From Brevibacillus gelatini (GTDB taxonomy: Bacteria > Bacillota > Bacilli > Brevibacillales > Brevibacillaceae): a DNA stretch of 64,000 bases. The stretch lies in NCBI RefSeq assembly GCF_003710935.1, contig NZ_RHHS01000015.1:236935-300934 (forward strand), read 5' to 3'. The notes beneath the pieces are model-generated. The model had not been told where the DNA came from. It saw nothing but the letters and a program-made list of their open reading frames with translations, and ran no database searches. The position numbers and the translations under genes were made by a program. Below, in pieces: positions 8,111 through 18,587 of this stretch; position 1 is the stretch's first letter; each line of letters opens with the position of its first letter.

Positions 8111-9157
8111 CTATTTCATGATCGCTTTTTCGTAGATCGCTACCAGCTGCTGAACTGCGCTCGTCGGTGACAGCTCCCCGCTGGCGACAGACTGCTCAAT
8201 CGCCGGAAGCATTTGCGCGACCTGCGGATTGCCGAAAAAGGTGGTGCGCAAATAGTCCTGCACCATGCTGTGCATCCAGTCGCGCAGCTGCGCCTTGCGC
8301 CTGGCCGCGAAGCTGCCTGTTTTCATTGTCTTCTCGCGAAACTGTCCGATGACGTCCCAAATATCGGCAATGCCTTCGCCAGTAAGCGCCGAGCACATGT
8401 AAGCCTTCGTCTCCCAGCCGGATGTCGCAGGCTGCAAATAGTGCAAGACCCGGTTGTATTCGCCCTTGGCGATCAGCGCGCGGGTGCGGTTTTCCCCGTC
8501 TGCCTTGTTTATCACCAGCGCATCGGCGATTTCCATGATGCCTTTTTTGATGCCTTGCAGTTCGTCGCCTGCTCCCGTCAGCACGAGCAGCAAAAAGAAG
8601 TCGACCATCGACCTGACCGTTGTCTCGCTTTGCCCGACGCCGACTGTCTCGACCAAAATGACGTCGTAGCCTGCCGCTTCACAAATCAGCATCGTCTCCC
8701 GCGTCTTGCGGTTGACGCCGCCCAGCGTGCCGCCCGTCGCCGACGGCCGGATGAACGCCTGCGGATTGCGCGACAACAGCTCCATCCGCGTCTTGTCCCC
8801 GAGAATGCTGCCGCCCGTCACCGTGCTGCTCGGATCGACCGCCAGCACAGCGACGCGGTGGCCTTTTTCGCACAGCATCGTGCCAAATGCCTCGATAAAC
8901 GTACTCTTGCCCGCTCCCGGCACACCAGACACGCCAATGCGAATGGAATTTCCCGTGTGCGGCAAAAGCTGGCGGATAACCTCCTGGGCCATCTCCATAT
9001 GGGCGGCGGAGTTGCTTTCGACAAGCGTAATCGCCTGCGCAAGCACGGTCCGGTTGTTTTCGCGCACGCCCTGGACATACTGCTCGACGGAAAGGCGCGG
9101 GAGGCGAGCTTTGGAGGAAAAGTTCAGCGAAGCTTTGCCGTCTCCCCCTGCGCTCAT
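8111..9157 (-). CDS. meaB: MeaB, methylmalonyl-CoA mutase-associated GTPase chaperone
   Basis: A 348-residue G3E-family P-loop GTPase. It has Walker [16 protein letters not shown] (about 80-94), switch [18 protein letters not shown], the ETVGVGQSE Walker B block and NKADG for guanine recognition. It protects and reloads adenosylcobalamin on methylmalonyl-CoA mutase. The ATG overlaps the mutase stop codon by four bases (ATGA at 9154-9157), so translation is coupled. GGAGG lies upstream within the mutase tail. Confidence 0.95.
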   Translation of the reverse strand: MSAGGDGKASLNFSSKARLPRLSVEQYVQGVRENNRTVLAQAITLVESNSAAHMEMAQEVIRQLLPHTGNSIRIGVSGVPGAGKSTFIEAFGTMLCEKGHRVAVLAVDPSSTVTGGSILGDKTRMELLSRNPQAFIRPSATGGTLGGVNRKTRETMLICEAAGYDVILVETVGVGQSETTVRSMVDFFLLLVLTGAGDELQGIKKGIMEIADALVINKADGENRTRALIAKGEYNRVLHYLQPATSGWETKAYMCSALTGEGIADIWDVIGQFREKTMKTGSFAARRKAQLRDWMHSMVQDYLRTTFFGNPQVAQMLPAIEQSVASGELSPTSAVQQLVAIYEKAIMK

Positions 9158-11337
9158 GAGCCAGCAGCCTCCAGACGTTTTACAACCTCTTGCAAAACGT
9201 GCTGCGCCGCTACCGGAATGACCGTACCCGGACCGAAGATGGCGGCAGCGCCATGCTCGCGCAAGAAATCGTAGTCCTGCGGCGGAATAACCCCTCCGAC
9301 GACGACGACGATGTCCTCGCGCCCCAGCTTTTTCAGTTCCTCGACGAGCTGCGGCAGCAGCGTCTTGTGCCCTGCGGCGAGCGAACTGAACCCGATTACG
9401 TGTACGTCGTTTTCCACCGCTTGCTTGGCGGTTTCCTCCGGTGTCTGGAACAGCGGCCCGATGTCGACGTCAAAGCCGAGGTCGGCAAAAGCAGTCGCGA
9501 TCACTTTGGCGCCCCGGTCGTGCCCGTCCTGGCCCATTTTGGCGATCATGATGCGCGGGCGTCGGCCTTCCCACTGCTCGAACTCATCCGCCATCTTGCG
9601 CACCGCCGCCACTTCTTCGGCATCGGCGTATTCCGAACTGTAGATGCCGCTGACCGAGCGAATCACCGCTTTGTGGCGGCCGACCACTTTTTCGTAGGCA
9701 TCCGAAATTTCTCCGAGCGAAGCCCGTGCCCGCGCCGCTTCAATCGCCAGCGCAAGCAGGTTGCCTTCGCCTGTGCGCGCGCACTCCGTAATCGCCGCCA
9801 GAGCCGCCTGCACTCTCGCCTCGTCGCGGTTTTGGCGCAGCTCCTGCAAACGCCGGATTTGCGCCTCGCGCACCGCTGTATTGTCGACTTCGAGAATTTC
9901 CAGCGGGTCTTCCTTGTCCAGACGGTATTTGTTTACACCGATAATCGCTTCCTTCGCCGAATCGATGTGCGCCTGGCGTCTCGCTGCCGCTTCCTCGATC
10001 TTCATTTTCGGCAGGCCTGTCTCAATTGCCTTGGCCATGCCGCCCAACGCTTCGATCTCTTCGATGTGCGCCCAAGCTCTTTCCACGAGCTGCTTCGTCA
10101 GCGATTCGACGTAGTACGAGCCTGCCCATGGATCGACGACCTTCGTAATCTGTGTCTCATCCTGCAAGAAAAGCTGTGTATTGCGCGCGATTCGCGCCGA
10201 AAAGTCCGTCGGCAGCGCGATGGCCTCGTCGAGTGCGTTCGTATGCAGGGACTGGGTATGCCCGAGCGCCGCTGCCATCGCTTCGATGCACGTCCGCACG
10301 ACGTTGTTGTACGGGTCTTGCTCCGTCAGGCTCCAGCCGGATGTCTGCGAGTGGGTACGAAGCGCCATCGACTTTTCGTTCTTCGGATTGAACTGCTTGA
10401 TGAGGTTCGCCCAGATCAGGCGGGCTGCCCGCATTTTCGCGACTTCCATGAAGTAGTTCATGCCGATTGCCCAGAAAAACGACAGGCGCGGTGCGAATGC
10501 GTCAATGTCAATTCCGGCGGCAAGTCCTGTGCGCACGTACTCCAGACCGTCTGCCAGCGTGTACGCCAGCTCGATGTCCGCCGTCGCTCCCGCCTCCTGC
10601 ATATGGTAGCCGGAAATACTGATGCTGTTGAATTTCGGCATATGCTTTGAGGTGTAGGCGAAAATATCGGAAATGATTTTCATCGACGCTTCCGGCGGAT
10701 AAATGTACGTATTGCGCACCATGTATTCCTTCAAAATGTCGTTTTGGATCGTTCCGGTCAACTGTTCCTGCGAGACGCCCTGTTCCTCCGCCGCCACGAT
10801 GTAGAACGCCATGATCGGCAGCACCGCTCCGTTCATCGTCATCGAAACCGACATTTTGTCCAGCGGAATCCCGTCGAACAAAATTTTCATGTCGAGAATC
10901 GAGTCTACCGCTACCCCGGCCTTTCCGACATCGCCTACGACCCGCGGATGGTCGGAATCGTAGCCGCGGTGCGTCGCGAGGTCAAAAGCAATCGACAGCC
11001 CTTTTTGTCCCGCTGCCAAATTGCGGCGGTAAAAGGCGTTGCTCTCCTCGGCTGTGGAGAAACCGGCATATTGGCGCACCGTCCACGGCTGCGTCACGTA
11101 CATCGTCGGATACGGCCCGCGAAAATACGGCGGCAGGCCCGGCATGTAGCCCAGATGCGTCATGCCTTGCACGTCTTCTTTTGTATAGAGAGGCTTGACG
11201 GGAATTTGCTCCAGCGTCTGCCAAATTTGCTCATCCAAAAGCTTTTTCGCTTCGGCGGATGCCACCTGGCTTGGAAACAGGTCGGAAATGTCCCGGCTGC
11301 CCCGATACGGCACTTTGGAAAAATCAGGTCTGTTCAT
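9154..11337 (-). CDS. mutB: Methylmalonyl-CoA mutase, catalytic (large) subunit
   Basis: A 727-residue adenosylcobalamin enzyme interconverting (R)-methylmalonyl-CoA and succinyl-CoA. The N-terminal (beta/alpha)8 barrel contains YATRP-like tyrosine region [25 protein letters not shown] residues, and the C-terminal B12 domain has the DGHDRG motif (about 604-609; histidine ligand about 606). Length matches the family. The start has AGGAGTGA upstream and overlaps the small-subunit stop by four bases. It forms a heterodimer with the product of the preceding gene. No B12 riboswitch was found upstream of the operon. Confidence 0.95.
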   Translation of the reverse strand: MNRPDFSKVPYRGSRDISDLFPSQVASAEAKKLLDEQIWQTLEQIPVKPLYTKEDVQGMTHLGYMPGLPPYFRGPYPTMYVTQPWTVRQYAGFSTAEESNAFYRRNLAAGQKGLSIAFDLATHRGYDSDHPRVVGDVGKAGVAVDSILDMKILFDGIPLDKMSVSMTMNGAVLPIMAFYIVAAEEQGVSQEQLTGTIQNDILKEYMVRNTYIYPPEASMKIISDIFAYTSKHMPKFNSISISGYHMQEAGATADIELAYTLADGLEYVRTGLAAGIDIDAFAPRLSFFWAIGMNYFMEVAKMRAARLIWANLIKQFNPKNEKSMALRTHSQTSGWSLTEQDPYNNVVRTCIEAMAAALGHTQSLHTNALDEAIALPTDFSARIARNTQLFLQDETQITKVVDPWAGSYYVESLTKQLVERAWAHIEEIEALGGMAKAIETGLPKMKIEEAAARRQAHIDSAKEAIIGVNKYRLDKEDPLEILEVDNTAVREAQIRRLQELRQNRDEARVQAALAAITECARTGEGNLLALAIEAARARASLGEISDAYEKVVGRHKAVIRSVSGIYSSEYADAEEVAAVRKMADEFEQWEGRRPRIMIAKMGQDGHDRGAKVIATAFADLGFDVDIGPLFQTPEETAKQAVENDVHVIGFSSLAAGHKTLLPQLVEELKKLGREDIVVVVGGVIPPQDYDFLREHGAAAIFGPGTVIPVAAQHVLQEVVKRLEAAGS

Positions 11338-13460
11338 CGTGAACTCACTCCTGTCCGCTCCTGAAGTTCTCGCAGCATCTCATAGCAATTCGTCCGCAGA
11401 TGGATGCAGTCATCTACGCCAGCCGCCTTGTACGCGGCCAACTGCTCGGCGTCAGGCAACCCGGCAAGCAGCACGGTCATGTCGGCTGCTTCCTGCTTGA
11501 GCGCCTGGGCCAGTGTCGGCACCAGCTCGGGATAGCTCGCATCGTCGGAGCAGATGACGGTAATTTTCGCTCCGGAGGCGAGTGCCGCTTCCTTGGCTTC
11601 TGCGGCAGTGCCGTATGCTTGCGGACGCAAAACCGCAAAGCCACCGACGGCGAAAAACTCGGCGGCAAAATCCGCCCTCGCCTTATGCTTCGCCACAGGG
11701 CCGACTGCCGCGAGAAAGACGCTCGGGCGCTGTCCGGTTTTGTGCGTATATTCGTCCGCCTGCTTGCGGAGCGCTTCAAACGCCTCGGCCGCGCGGTGCG
11801 GACGCAGCGGGGCGATGACGGTCGCTGTTTGTCCGGAGCGGATCAGTGCTTTTGTGAGATCGCCCACGGTCGCTCCGGCGAGCGCTGCCTGTACAGCCTG
11901 GCCGACCCAATCTTCTGTGTCATTCGCCAGCTTTGCCAACGCTTCGGTAAGCGCAGATGGTGCATTTTTCGCCCGATGCGCGCGCAGTTCGGCGATGCGC
12001 TGTTCATGCAGGAGAGGTGCTTCCTGCTGCGGCAACGGCTGCTCGGCCGGATTCGGATACATGTTCGTGCCGACGATGCGGCTTTTGCGCTCGGCGATGT
12101 CTTTTGCCTTGCGTGCAGCGCTCTCGGCAATCAAGTCTTGCGGGAAGCCTGTCGCAAGCGCACGGATCATGCCGCCCTTTTCCTCCACCTGCAAAAACAG
12201 CTCCCACGCTTTTTTGGCCAGCTCATCCGTGAGCCATTCCACGTACCACGAGCCGCCGGCAGGGTCTGCCACCTTCGCCAGGTGCGCCTCCTGCTCCAAA
12301 ATAATTTGCGTGTTGCGGGCGATGCGCCGGGAAAATTCGTTTGCCGGGCGAATCGCTTCGTCGAACGCCGACACGTGCAGACTGTCTACCCCGCCGACGA
12401 TTGCTGAAAACGCTTCCGTTGTCGCGCGCAGCATGTTGACGTACGGATCGTACACGGTTTTCGTCCAGGCGGCTGTCCGTGCGTGAATCTTCATCTTTTG
12501 CGCCTCAACCGAGCCTCCGTACGATGCGACGATGTTCGCCCACAGCAGCTTCGCGGCACGCAGCTTCGCGATTTCCATGAACACATCAGAGCCGACGGCA
12601 AAAGAAAACTGCATCCGGCCCGCCGCTTCCTCAATCGTCAGCCCGCGCTCCAGCATGGCCTGAATGTAATCAACACCCGTCGCAAGCGTAAACGCAAGCT
12701 CGGCAACGGCATGACCGCCGCTTTCGTAGTAGGCGTTGCCTTGGACGAGAATCGTCCTCAGCTGCGGCGCATGCTCGCTCGCCCAGTGCGTTACTTTCGC
12801 CATGGCGTCAAACGCCGTGTCCAGCGAGTACGCAACCTCGCCTTCTGCAAGCAGCGCTGCCACCGGATCTTGGCCAATACAGCCGCGCAGCTTCTCTGCT
12901 TTTTGACCGTTTGCTTCCAGATGGGCCAACAACAGGGCAAATACCGGCAAGCCGAGCGGCCCGGTTTGAATGAACAGCGGCAGTTCCTCCAGATTCATGC
13001 CGCGCAGCGCTTCGCCCAGTTCCTCTGCAGAAAACAGGGAAACGCCCCCCGCTCCAATGTCCTCCGGCAGTGCTTCATCCGGGTCCAGTCCCGCCCGCGC
13101 TGCCCGGTCGAGGACGAGGTTCAGCATCGTTTGTCCGCGAGCCAGATCCGCGAGAGCCGTTTCGTTAAACGACCTGGCGTCCGGGGCCGTTATTTCCTGA
13201 CAGACTTCCCAGCGCTGTGCGCCGCTTTCGTACGGATTTTTCGTTCCCCTGACAAATGGCGCCTGGCCCGGCTCTGCGTCCAGGTGTGGCAACCCTGCGA
13301 CATCTTCCGTCCGGTAAATCGGTTGGCGGACGATACCTTCATAGGTCTTGGTCAACAGTTTGGCGTCGAATGACGCGCCCTTCAACGATTTTTCTGCCGC
13401 TTCCCGCCACTGTTCGTACGTTGGCACGGGAAACTGCGTAAACAGTGTGTCTTTGTTCAC
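11334..13460 (-). CDS. mutA: Methylmalonyl-CoA mutase, small subunit
   Basis: A 708-residue paralogue of the large subunit with the same barrel layout. Its C-terminal cobalamin-like domain lacks the DxHxxG motif, as is normal for the non-catalytic subunit. Two starts are possible. GTG at 13460 has GGGAGGT eight bases upstream and gives [18 protein letters not shown], the usual N-terminus. ATG at 13481 has AGAAGGA seven bases upstream and would add seven residues. The GTG is preferred. It lies 33 bases after the intact biotin carrier gene. Confidence 0.92.
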   Translation of the reverse strand: MNKDTLFTQFPVPTYEQWREAAEKSLKGASFDAKLLTKTYEGIVRQPIYRTEDVAGLPHLDAEPGQAPFVRGTKNPYESGAQRWEVCQEITAPDARSFNETALADLARGQTMLNLVLDRAARAGLDPDEALPEDIGAGGVSLFSAEELGEALRGMNLEELPLFIQTGPLGLPVFALLLAHLEANGQKAEKLRGCIGQDPVAALLAEGEVAYSLDTAFDAMAKVTHWASEHAPQLRTILVQGNAYYESGGHAVAELAFTLATGVDYIQAMLERGLTIEEAAGRMQFSFAVGSDVFMEIAKLRAAKLLWANIVASYGGSVEAQKMKIHARTAAWTKTVYDPYVNMLRATTEAFSAIVGGVDSLHVSAFDEAIRPANEFSRRIARNTQIILEQEAHLAKVADPAGGSWYVEWLTDELAKKAWELFLQVEEKGGMIRALATGFPQDLIAESAARKAKDIAERKSRIVGTNMYPNPAEQPLPQQEAPLLHEQRIAELRAHRAKNAPSALTEALAKLANDTEDWVGQAVQAALAGATVGDLTKALIRSGQTATVIAPLRPHRAAEAFEALRKQADEYTHKTGQRPSVFLAAVGPVAKHKARADFAAEFFAVGGFAVLRPQAYGTAAEAKEAALASGAKITVICSDDASYPELVPTLAQALKQEAADMTVLLAGLPDAEQLAAYKAAGVDDCIHLRTNCYEMLRELQERTGVSSR

Positions 13461-13493
13461 TTGTTCAGACCTCCCTTCCATAGCATTTTCCTT

Positions 13494-14024
13494 CTAGGTG
13501 AGTTTTACCAGAAACAGCGGCTGACCATGCTCAACCAGCTGACCGTTTTCCACCAATACTTGAACGATTTCTCCTTTTACCTCTGCTTCAATCTCGTTAA
13601 ACAGCTTCATCGCTTCGACAATACAAACGATGCTCGACGGCTCGACGCGGTCGCCCACCGAAACGTACGGCGGAGCATCCTCGGCCGGAGCGGCATAAAA
13701 GGTCCCGACCATCGGGGAGGTAATTTTGTGCAAACTTTCTGTCTGTTCAGCGCCTGGGGCAGGAGCTGGTTTTTCTGCTACAGCTGCAGGCTGAGGCTTC
13801 GGTTGCTGGACGGGTGCTTTTTCAGGTTGGGGCAAGGCAACGACCGTAGCCGCTTTTTTGACTGGCTCTTTCTTTTGCACGTAAGCGGTTTTGTCGGCTG
13901 TCGCCATTTCGTTTGCGCGTCGTTTGATGAGCAGGCGGGATTCCTCGTCAGTTACTTCGAGTGATTCTATGTCGGTCTGTTCCAACAGTTTAACAAGTTC
14001 TCTCAGTTCATAGATCGTCAGCAC
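13494..14024 (-). CDS. accB: Biotin carboxyl carrier protein (intact AMK site)
   Basis: A 176-residue carrier: N-terminal [20 protein letters not shown] domain, a Pro/Ala/Gln-rich flexible linker (about 60-100), and a biotinyl domain with [14 protein letters not shown], biotin lysine about residue 140. Start is GTG at 14024 with GGGAGG seven bases upstream. First gene of the mutase/carboxylase operon, downstream of three TetR-type operator copies. It is probably the functional carrier for the carboxyltransferase at 6537, since the second carrier in the operon lacks the lysine. It could also serve acetyl-CoA carboxylase. Confidence 0.92.
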   Translation of the reverse strand: MLTIYELRELVKLLEQTDIESLEVTDEESRLLIKRRANEMATADKTAYVQKKEPVKKAATVVALPQPEKAPVQQPKPQPAAVAEKPAPAPGAEQTESLHKITSPMVGTFYAAPAEDAPPYVSVGDRVEPSSIVCIVEAMKLFNEIEAEVKGEIVQVLVENGQLVEHGQPLFLVKLT

Positions 14025-14059
14025 AACTATTCCTCCCGAGTTCCGAGTCTGTATGTCAC

Positions 14060-14079
14060 GAACCGACTGGTTGGTCTGT
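14060..14079. promoter_or_regulatory. TetR-type operator copy A
   Basis: The segment GAACCGACTGGTTGGTCTGT reads on the other strand as ACAGACCAACCAGTCGGTTC, nearly identical to copy C. It lies between the operon promoter and the accB start. Confidence 0.6.
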
Positions 14080-14091
14080 AAAGTGTCTGCT

Positions 14092-14109
14092 AGACCGACC
14101 AGTTGGTCT
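14092..14109. promoter_or_regulatory. TetR-type operator copy B
   Basis: AGACCGACCAGTTGGTCT is a near-perfect 18-base palindrome (GACC-GACCAGTT-GGTC core). It is eight bases from the -10 hexamer at 14117-14122, so a bound repressor would block the promoter. Confidence 0.65.
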
Positions 14110-14116
14110 TTTGTTG

Positions 14117-14122
14117 ATTATA
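14117..14122 (-). promoter_or_regulatory. -10 element of the methylmalonyl-CoA operon
   Basis: TATAAT on the minus strand, flanked on both sides by the TetR-type operators. The matching -35 at 14140-14145 (TGTACT, 17-base spacer) is weak and overlaps operator C by three bases. Confidence 0.5.
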
Positions 14123-14142
14123 ACAAATATCTGAATAATAGT

Positions 14143-14163
14143 ACAGACCAACCAGTCAGTCTG
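14143..14163. promoter_or_regulatory. TetR-type operator copy C
   Basis: ACAGACCAACCAGTCAGTCT matches the reverse complement of copy A at all but two or three positions. It overlaps the -35 region of the operon promoter. Confidence 0.6.
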
Positions 14164-14260
14164 CACGATACAATTTTTAACGGACCGTGAAGCGACTATG
14201 CCCCTGCTCTCCAGTCAGCAAACAGCAACTAGCCGCCTGATCCTTCTGTTTTCCCTTTAT

Positions 14261-14908
14261 TTAAAACAGCTTGAACGACGTTTCGCCAGACGTCAGGAAA
14301 AAACGGTTGAACGCCGGATTTTCCATCGCCTCGGGCTTCAAAACGGAATGCAGCACCATGTCGGCGTAAATGTCCGCGATCTGCTCGATCGAATACGTCC
14401 CGGTTTTTTGATACCATTTGTAAATCCAGTTGACCATGCCGAAAATCGCCATGGAGACGATTGGCACTGGCAACTCCGGCCGAAATTCGCCTGACTTGAT
14501 CCCGTCCGAGATGACGGTAAACATGATCTCTTTGTAGCGATCCCGCTTTTTTTCAATATCCGAAAAATATTCTGGGGTCAAAAAGAGGCTTTCCTGATAA
14601 AAAATCGTTACCTGTGAGCGGTACAGATCAATCATCATGACAAACGATTTTACGATAGCCTGCAGGCGTTCCGTCGGCGTATCCCATTTCTCGTAAGCTT
14701 CCTCTGCTTTTTCCAGAACGTACGTAATGAATTGATCGTGAATGATGTAGAGGAGTTCATCCTTGGATTTGAAGTTGTGATAAAATCCTCCCTTCGAGGT
14801 TCCGCTTTCCTTGACGATTTGGTCGACGGTCACCCGGTGGTAGCCATGTGCTTCGAACAGGCGCATGGATGTTTCGATGATTCGTTCTCTGATTGATTTT
14901 TCGCTCAT
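14261..14908 (-). CDS. TetR/AcrR-family regulator of the methylmalonyl-CoA operon
   Basis: A 215-residue TetR-type regulator. The N-terminal HTH (RERIIETSMRLFEAHGYHRV...SKGGFYHNFKSKDELL, about 6-55) is followed by an all-helical ligand domain. The start at 14908 is chosen because GGGTGA lies six bases upstream; the GTG at 14917 has no site. It is encoded just upstream of, and in the same direction as, the operon, and three copies of a GACCAACCAGTC-type palindrome lie between them. A likely ligand is an acyl-CoA, as for other TetR regulators of acyl-CoA catabolism. This is inference. Confidence 0.88.
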   Translation of the reverse strand: MSEKSIRERIIETSMRLFEAHGYHRVTVDQIVKESGTSKGGFYHNFKSKDELLYIIHDQFITYVLEKAEEAYEKWDTPTERLQAIVKSFVMMIDLYRSQVTIFYQESLFLTPEYFSDIEKKRDRYKEIMFTVISDGIKSGEFRPELPVPIVSMAIFGMVNWIYKWYQKTGTYSIEQIADIYADMVLHSVLKPEAMENPAFNRFFLTSGETSFKLF

Positions 14909-14983
14909 GATCTTCACCCGAGTTCATTATAGCATAGAAATTCATTTCTCAATGGCTGATTGCACGAGCCGCAGCCAGGCAGG

Positions 14984-15027
14984 GAAAACGCCGATTTTTC
15001 ATCGGGCGAAAAATCGGCGTCCCTTTT
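14984..15027 (-). terminator. Terminator of the vanY-like gene
   Basis: ACGCCGATTTTTC (14988-15000) pairs with GAAAAATCGGCGT (15008-15020), 13 bp with a 7-base loop, and is followed on the minus strand by TTTTCCC. The plus-strand side also has TCCCTTTTA and may work weakly. Confidence 0.75.
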
Positions 15028-15036
15028 AGAGGATGG

Positions 15037-15957
15037 CTATTCGCTTGTGGAAGCTGGAACTGCGCCCAAATACTCTTCCAGGGTAATGCCCTGCGCTTTG
15101 ATTTCCTTGGCGATTTCTGTTCCGACGTAGCGCAAATGCCACGGTTCGTACATGTAGCCGGTAATCGCCTCTTTGCCTTCCGGATAGCGGATGATAAAGC
15201 CGTATTCCTGGGCGTGCTCGGCAAGCCACTTCGCTTCTTTTGTCCCGGCAAAGCAGCTCGTTGCCGCACACTTCCCGTCAATGCCGGAGACGTCAATCGC
15301 AAGTCCTGTCTCATGCTCGCTCGTGCCGGGCACGGCGCTGTACGTGCGCGCTTTTTCCAGACCGTCTTGTTGCACGTAGCGGTTGAACAGCGCTTTTTGA
15401 TACGCGTGGGAACGGTAGGCGGATACGCCCGCAAGCGAGATGCCGTCTGCTTTCGCCGCTGCAAACAGCGCTTCCAGTGCCGTTGCTGCCTCTTTGCGCA
15501 GCTTGCGCTTTTCGCTCTTTTCCGGGAGCAAATAAGGCACATTCGGGAAAACAAGATCCGTTGGCGAGTAGTTTTCCGGGAGCTTGCGCTGCTTGTTGAC
15601 GAGAACGGCCATGCTCGCTGGCTCGGCGACTACCTCGATGTCGGCAAGCATCGCCTCCGTATCGGCGGCTGCTTTGGCAGGCTGTTTTTTCGGCGGTTGG
15701 GCTTCGGCTTGCTGCGTCTCATCCGGCTTGGCCTCTGCAGGCGACGCGGCTTCCGCAGGAGGTGCCTGCTGCGTATCCGCAGGTATGCTTTCCTTTGGCT
15801 CTGCGCTCTCCTGCTTCGTCTGTTCCGGCGCTGTCACGGTCGGAGCCGCATTTTCCTGCTCGGCAGGCATGGCCAATCCGCTGCACCCCGACAGCGCGAG
15901 CAGCGCTGCCGTTACCAGTATGATCGGATGGTTTGTACAATTGGCAAAACGTTTCAT
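15037..15957 (-). CDS. D-alanyl-D-alanine carboxypeptidase, VanY family lipoprotein
   Basis: A 306-residue secreted M15B peptidase. Residues 1-30 form a lipoprotein signal peptide with lipobox LSGC. A roughly 80-residue Ala/Pro/Glu/Gln-rich spacer follows. The zinc domain has SEHETGLAIDV (SxHxxGxAxD ligands) and EPWHLRYVG, and would trim the terminal D-Ala from peptidoglycan stem peptides outside the membrane. The start at 15957 has AAAGGA eight bases upstream; the longer frame to 15990 has none. Single-gene unit closed by a strong hairpin. No vanHAX genes are nearby, so a housekeeping or sporulation role is more likely than glycopeptide resistance. Confidence 0.92.
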   Translation of the reverse strand: MKRFANCTNHPIILVTAALLALSGCSGLAMPAEQENAAPTVTAPEQTKQESAEPKESIPADTQQAPPAEAASPAEAKPDETQQAEAQPPKKQPAKAAADTEAMLADIEVVAEPASMAVLVNKQRKLPENYSPTDLVFPNVPYLLPEKSEKRKLRKEAATALEALFAAAKADGISLAGVSAYRSHAYQKALFNRYVQQDGLEKARTYSAVPGTSEHETGLAIDVSGIDGKCAATSCFAGTKEAKWLAEHAQEYGFIIRYPEGKEAITGYMYEPWHLRYVGTEIAKEIKAQGITLEEYLGAVPASTSE

Positions 15958-16277
15958 CTTGGCGTCCTTTCGAATCGGGCCCGGCTGCAATTCCTGCCCT
16001 GAAGGTGGTAGGTACGTCCTGCAAAGTGGAAGTACATACCCATTATGACATAATTCGGACCCGTTTCGTTACAGGAACGTTGGCTGGATCGGCAAAAAAT
16101 CATTCTGCCCGTTTCGACGATTTTGCCTTAGTTCAGCGCAACGCCAAGCGCCACGTCGCTTTTTGACAAATAGGTCATGTCGTTGGACGCCGTTCCACAA
16201 CAAAAAGACCGCCATTCCCCCATATCCATAGAGAATGGCGGCCAGACCTCACGTTGCGATATGAACTGCAACTCGCG
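15958..16277. other. Intergenic region between vanY-like and msrAB genes
   Basis: It contains the presumed vanY promoter region (CATAAT on the minus strand near 16050, no clear -35) and the msrAB terminator at 16198-16243. No coding sequence is supported. Confidence 0.5.
16198..16243 (-). terminator. Terminator of msrAB
   Basis: CCGCCATTC (16209-16217) pairs with GAATGGCGG (16233-16241) and is followed on the minus strand by TCTTTTTGTTG. Confidence 0.75.
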
Positions 16278-17249
16278 TTATTTGTTTTCGAACAGCTTTT
16301 TGTACTCGCCGAAGCCTTCTTCTTCCAGCCTGTCTTTTGGAATGAAGCGCAGCGCCGCAGAGTTGATGCAGTAGCGCAAGCCGTTTTCCCCCGGACCGTC
16401 CTCGAACACGTGTCCGAGATGGGAATCCGCGTGCTTGCTGCGCACCTCTGTGCGAATCATGTTGTGACTCAAGTCGAGGTGCTCGGTTACGTTGTCATTT
16501 TCCAGCGGTTTGGTAAAGGACGGCCAGCCGCAGCCCGAATCGAATTTGTCCAACGAAGAAAACAGCGGCTCGTTGGAGACGATGTCGACGTAGATCCCCT
16601 CTTCCTTGTGGTTCCAGAACTCGTTGGCAAACGGGGGCTCAGTGCCGTTGTTTTGCGTCACTTCATACTGAAGCGGCGTCAGTTTCTTTTTCAATTCTTC
16701 CTGCTTCTGTTTGTCGCGCCACGCTTCCTTGATGAACTTCGCCCTGCCGGACGCTACCTTGTAATATTGATAGCGCAGCGGATTTTTCTTGTAGTAATCC
16801 TGGTGATACTCTTCTGCCGGGTAAAACGGCTTGGCAGGCAAAATCAAGGTCGCAATCGGCTTTTGAAAACGGCCGCTTTGCGCAAGCTCCTCGCGCGACT
16901 GGATCGCCAGCCGTTCCTGTTCGGGGGTGTGATAGAAAATGGCCGGGGCGTACGATTGTCCGCGATCTCCGAACTGGCCGCCCGCATCTGTCGGGTCGAT
17001 CTGTCTCCAGAACATTTGCAGCAGCTCCTCGTAGGAGATGAGCGCAGGATCATACGTGATCTGTACCGCTTCATAGTGTCCAGTCGTGCCGGAGCATACC
17101 TGTTCATAGGTCGGGTTTTCCACATGTCCGCCTGTATAGCCGGATACAACCTTTTGAATACCTGGCAGCTTGTCAAACGGGCTGACCATGCACCAGAAGC
17201 AGCCACCCGCAAAGGTCGCCGTTTCAAACCGGGAATGTTCGCTGTTCAT
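16278..17249 (-). CDS. msrAB: Bifunctional peptide-methionine sulfoxide reductase MsrA/MsrB
   Basis: A 323-residue fusion. MsrA (about 1-160) has the catalytic GGCFWC near residue 15-20 and reduces the S epimer of methionine sulfoxide. MsrB (about 180-323) has DSGCGWPSF and the catalytic RYCINSAAL cysteine and reduces the R epimer. The MsrB zinc CxxC pairs are not visible, consistent with a zinc-free type. No signal peptide, so a cytoplasmic repair enzyme of oxidised proteins. The ATG at 17249 has AGGAGG upstream. It is its own unit with a terminator. Confidence 0.95.
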   Translation of the reverse strand: MNSEHSRFETATFAGGCFWCMVSPFDKLPGIQKVVSGYTGGHVENPTYEQVCSGTTGHYEAVQITYDPALISYEELLQMFWRQIDPTDAGGQFGDRGQSYAPAIFYHTPEQERLAIQSREELAQSGRFQKPIATLILPAKPFYPAEEYHQDYYKKNPLRYQYYKVASGRAKFIKEAWRDKQKQEELKKKLTPLQYEVTQNNGTEPPFANEFWNHKEEGIYVDIVSNEPLFSSLDKFDSGCGWPSFTKPLENDNVTEHLDLSHNMIRTEVRSKHADSHLGHVFEDGPGENGLRYCINSAALRFIPKDRLEEEGFGEYKKLFENK

Positions 17250-17445
17250 GCCTTTCGCCTCCTGAAATTTACAGCAGCTTCGCTACCACCGATTGTACAT
17301 GGTTTGCAAAATGAAAGTCCACTCTGCAACTGTCGCCAAAAAGCAACGGGAAAAGACGACCAGGATGCTCGAAAATCGCAAATACCGCAAATACGATCAT
17401 AGGCGAGCTGTGCCGGGTCATTTTTTCCCGTTTGCGTCCATTGTT

Positions 17446-18351
17446 CTAAACGTTGCATCGATTCGGACGATCGGCAAGCTGGTGTGCAGTCTGCTTCCTT
17501 TGTACGCTGGCGACGATCACGCCTGCGACGATCAGCAGCGAGCCGCCGACCTGAATCGCCGTCACCTGCGAGCCGAGCAGCAAAAAGCCGACGAGCATCG
17601 CGACAAACGGCTGCAGGTTGAGAAAAATCGCCGCTTTTCCTGTGCCGACAATTTTCAGTTGCGAGTTCCAGACGATCCCGCAAACTCCCTGCATAAGGAT
17701 CGCTGTAACGATCAGCATCCCCCAGGCCCACGCTTCATGACTGATATGCGCTGAGGAATCAAGCGTCAGCATCGCCGCAGGTGTCAAAAACAGCGTGCCG
17801 ACCGTCGTCGAGTACACGGTCGTAATGAACGGCTGCATCGTCTGCGTCAGCTTGCGGATGATAATCATCGACGCCGAGAACGTCACCATCGCAATCACGA
17901 TCAATAGCACGCCTTTGGAGATGGAGAGACCTGCTCCAATCCCGACGACGAAAAACGTGCCGAGCAAGGCGATGCCCGAACCGATTTTCATGCGCAGCGT
18001 AAATTGCTCCTTCAAAAACAGCGAAGCCAAAACGGCTGTCACAATCGGCGCGAGCGACAGGATCAGCGAGGCCGTCGTGGCATCTGTCGTCAGCAGTCCG
18101 TTGAAATACGCCGTCTGGTTGGCCAGTGTGCCGACGAGTCCGAGCAAGACGAGCAGCCCCAGCTCGCGCAGCGTAATTTTTACAAATTTTTTCGTCAGCC
18201 AGGCGTACAAAATCAAGAACAGCGACGTGAAAATCAGCCGGACATCGGCGAGAAACAGCGGCGGAAACTCTTTGACCAGCATGCTCCCGAACACAAAGTT
18301 GCTTCCCCACAGCGTCACACAAAAAAGCAGCAGCAAGTATGAGCGAATCAT
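17446..18351 (-). CDS. EamA/DMT-superfamily transporter
   Basis: A 301-residue, ten-helix drug/metabolite transporter with two EamA repeats (about 5-140 and 150-285). Substrate cannot be predicted; many family members export amino acids or metabolites. AAGAAGG lies just upstream of the ATG at 18351. The promoter region carries a 12-bp inverted repeat (18375-18463), so specific regulation is likely. Its C-terminus is hydrophilic. No partner gene in the same unit. Confidence 0.88.
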   Translation of the reverse strand: MIRSYLLLLFCVTLWGSNFVFGSMLVKEFPPLFLADVRLIFTSLFLILYAWLTKKFVKITLRELGLLVLLGLVGTLANQTAYFNGLLTTDATTASLILSLAPIVTAVLASLFLKEQFTLRMKIGSGIALLGTFFVVGIGAGLSISKGVLLIVIAMVTFSASMIIIRKLTQTMQPFITTVYSTTVGTLFLTPAAMLTLDSSAHISHEAWAWGMLIVTAILMQGVCGIVWNSQLKIVGTGKAAIFLNLQPFVAMLVGFLLLGSQVTAIQVGGSLLIVAGVIVASVQRKQTAHQLADRPNRCNV

Positions 18352-18370
18352 CGTTTTTTCCTTCTTTCAC

Positions 18371-18463
18371 CGTACATGATACAATCCCGTATGCAATCGT
18401 ACATGAGAAGGCCAAAAAAGTCCATGTGCGGATGCGCAATGGCTGGCATGAGATTGTATCATG
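18371..18463. promoter_or_regulatory. Repeat cluster in the EamA transporter promoter region
   Basis: CATGATACAATC (18375-18386) is perfectly repeated in inverse orientation as GATTGTATCATG (18452-18463), 65 bases apart. CGTACATGA is directly repeated at 18371-18379 and 18398-18406. Spaced operators for a looping regulator are one reading; no such regulator gene is adjacent. Confidence 0.4.
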
Positions 18464-18587
18464 CGGATCGCTGGAGAGCAGAGAAACTTTACTGGGAGGA
18501 ATCGTGTTCTTCATCATTCTCACCCTTTTTGACATCCTGGCCATTTCCAGAAGGCTCAACCCGTAGAAGTCTTGTTGGTAGCCGCCA

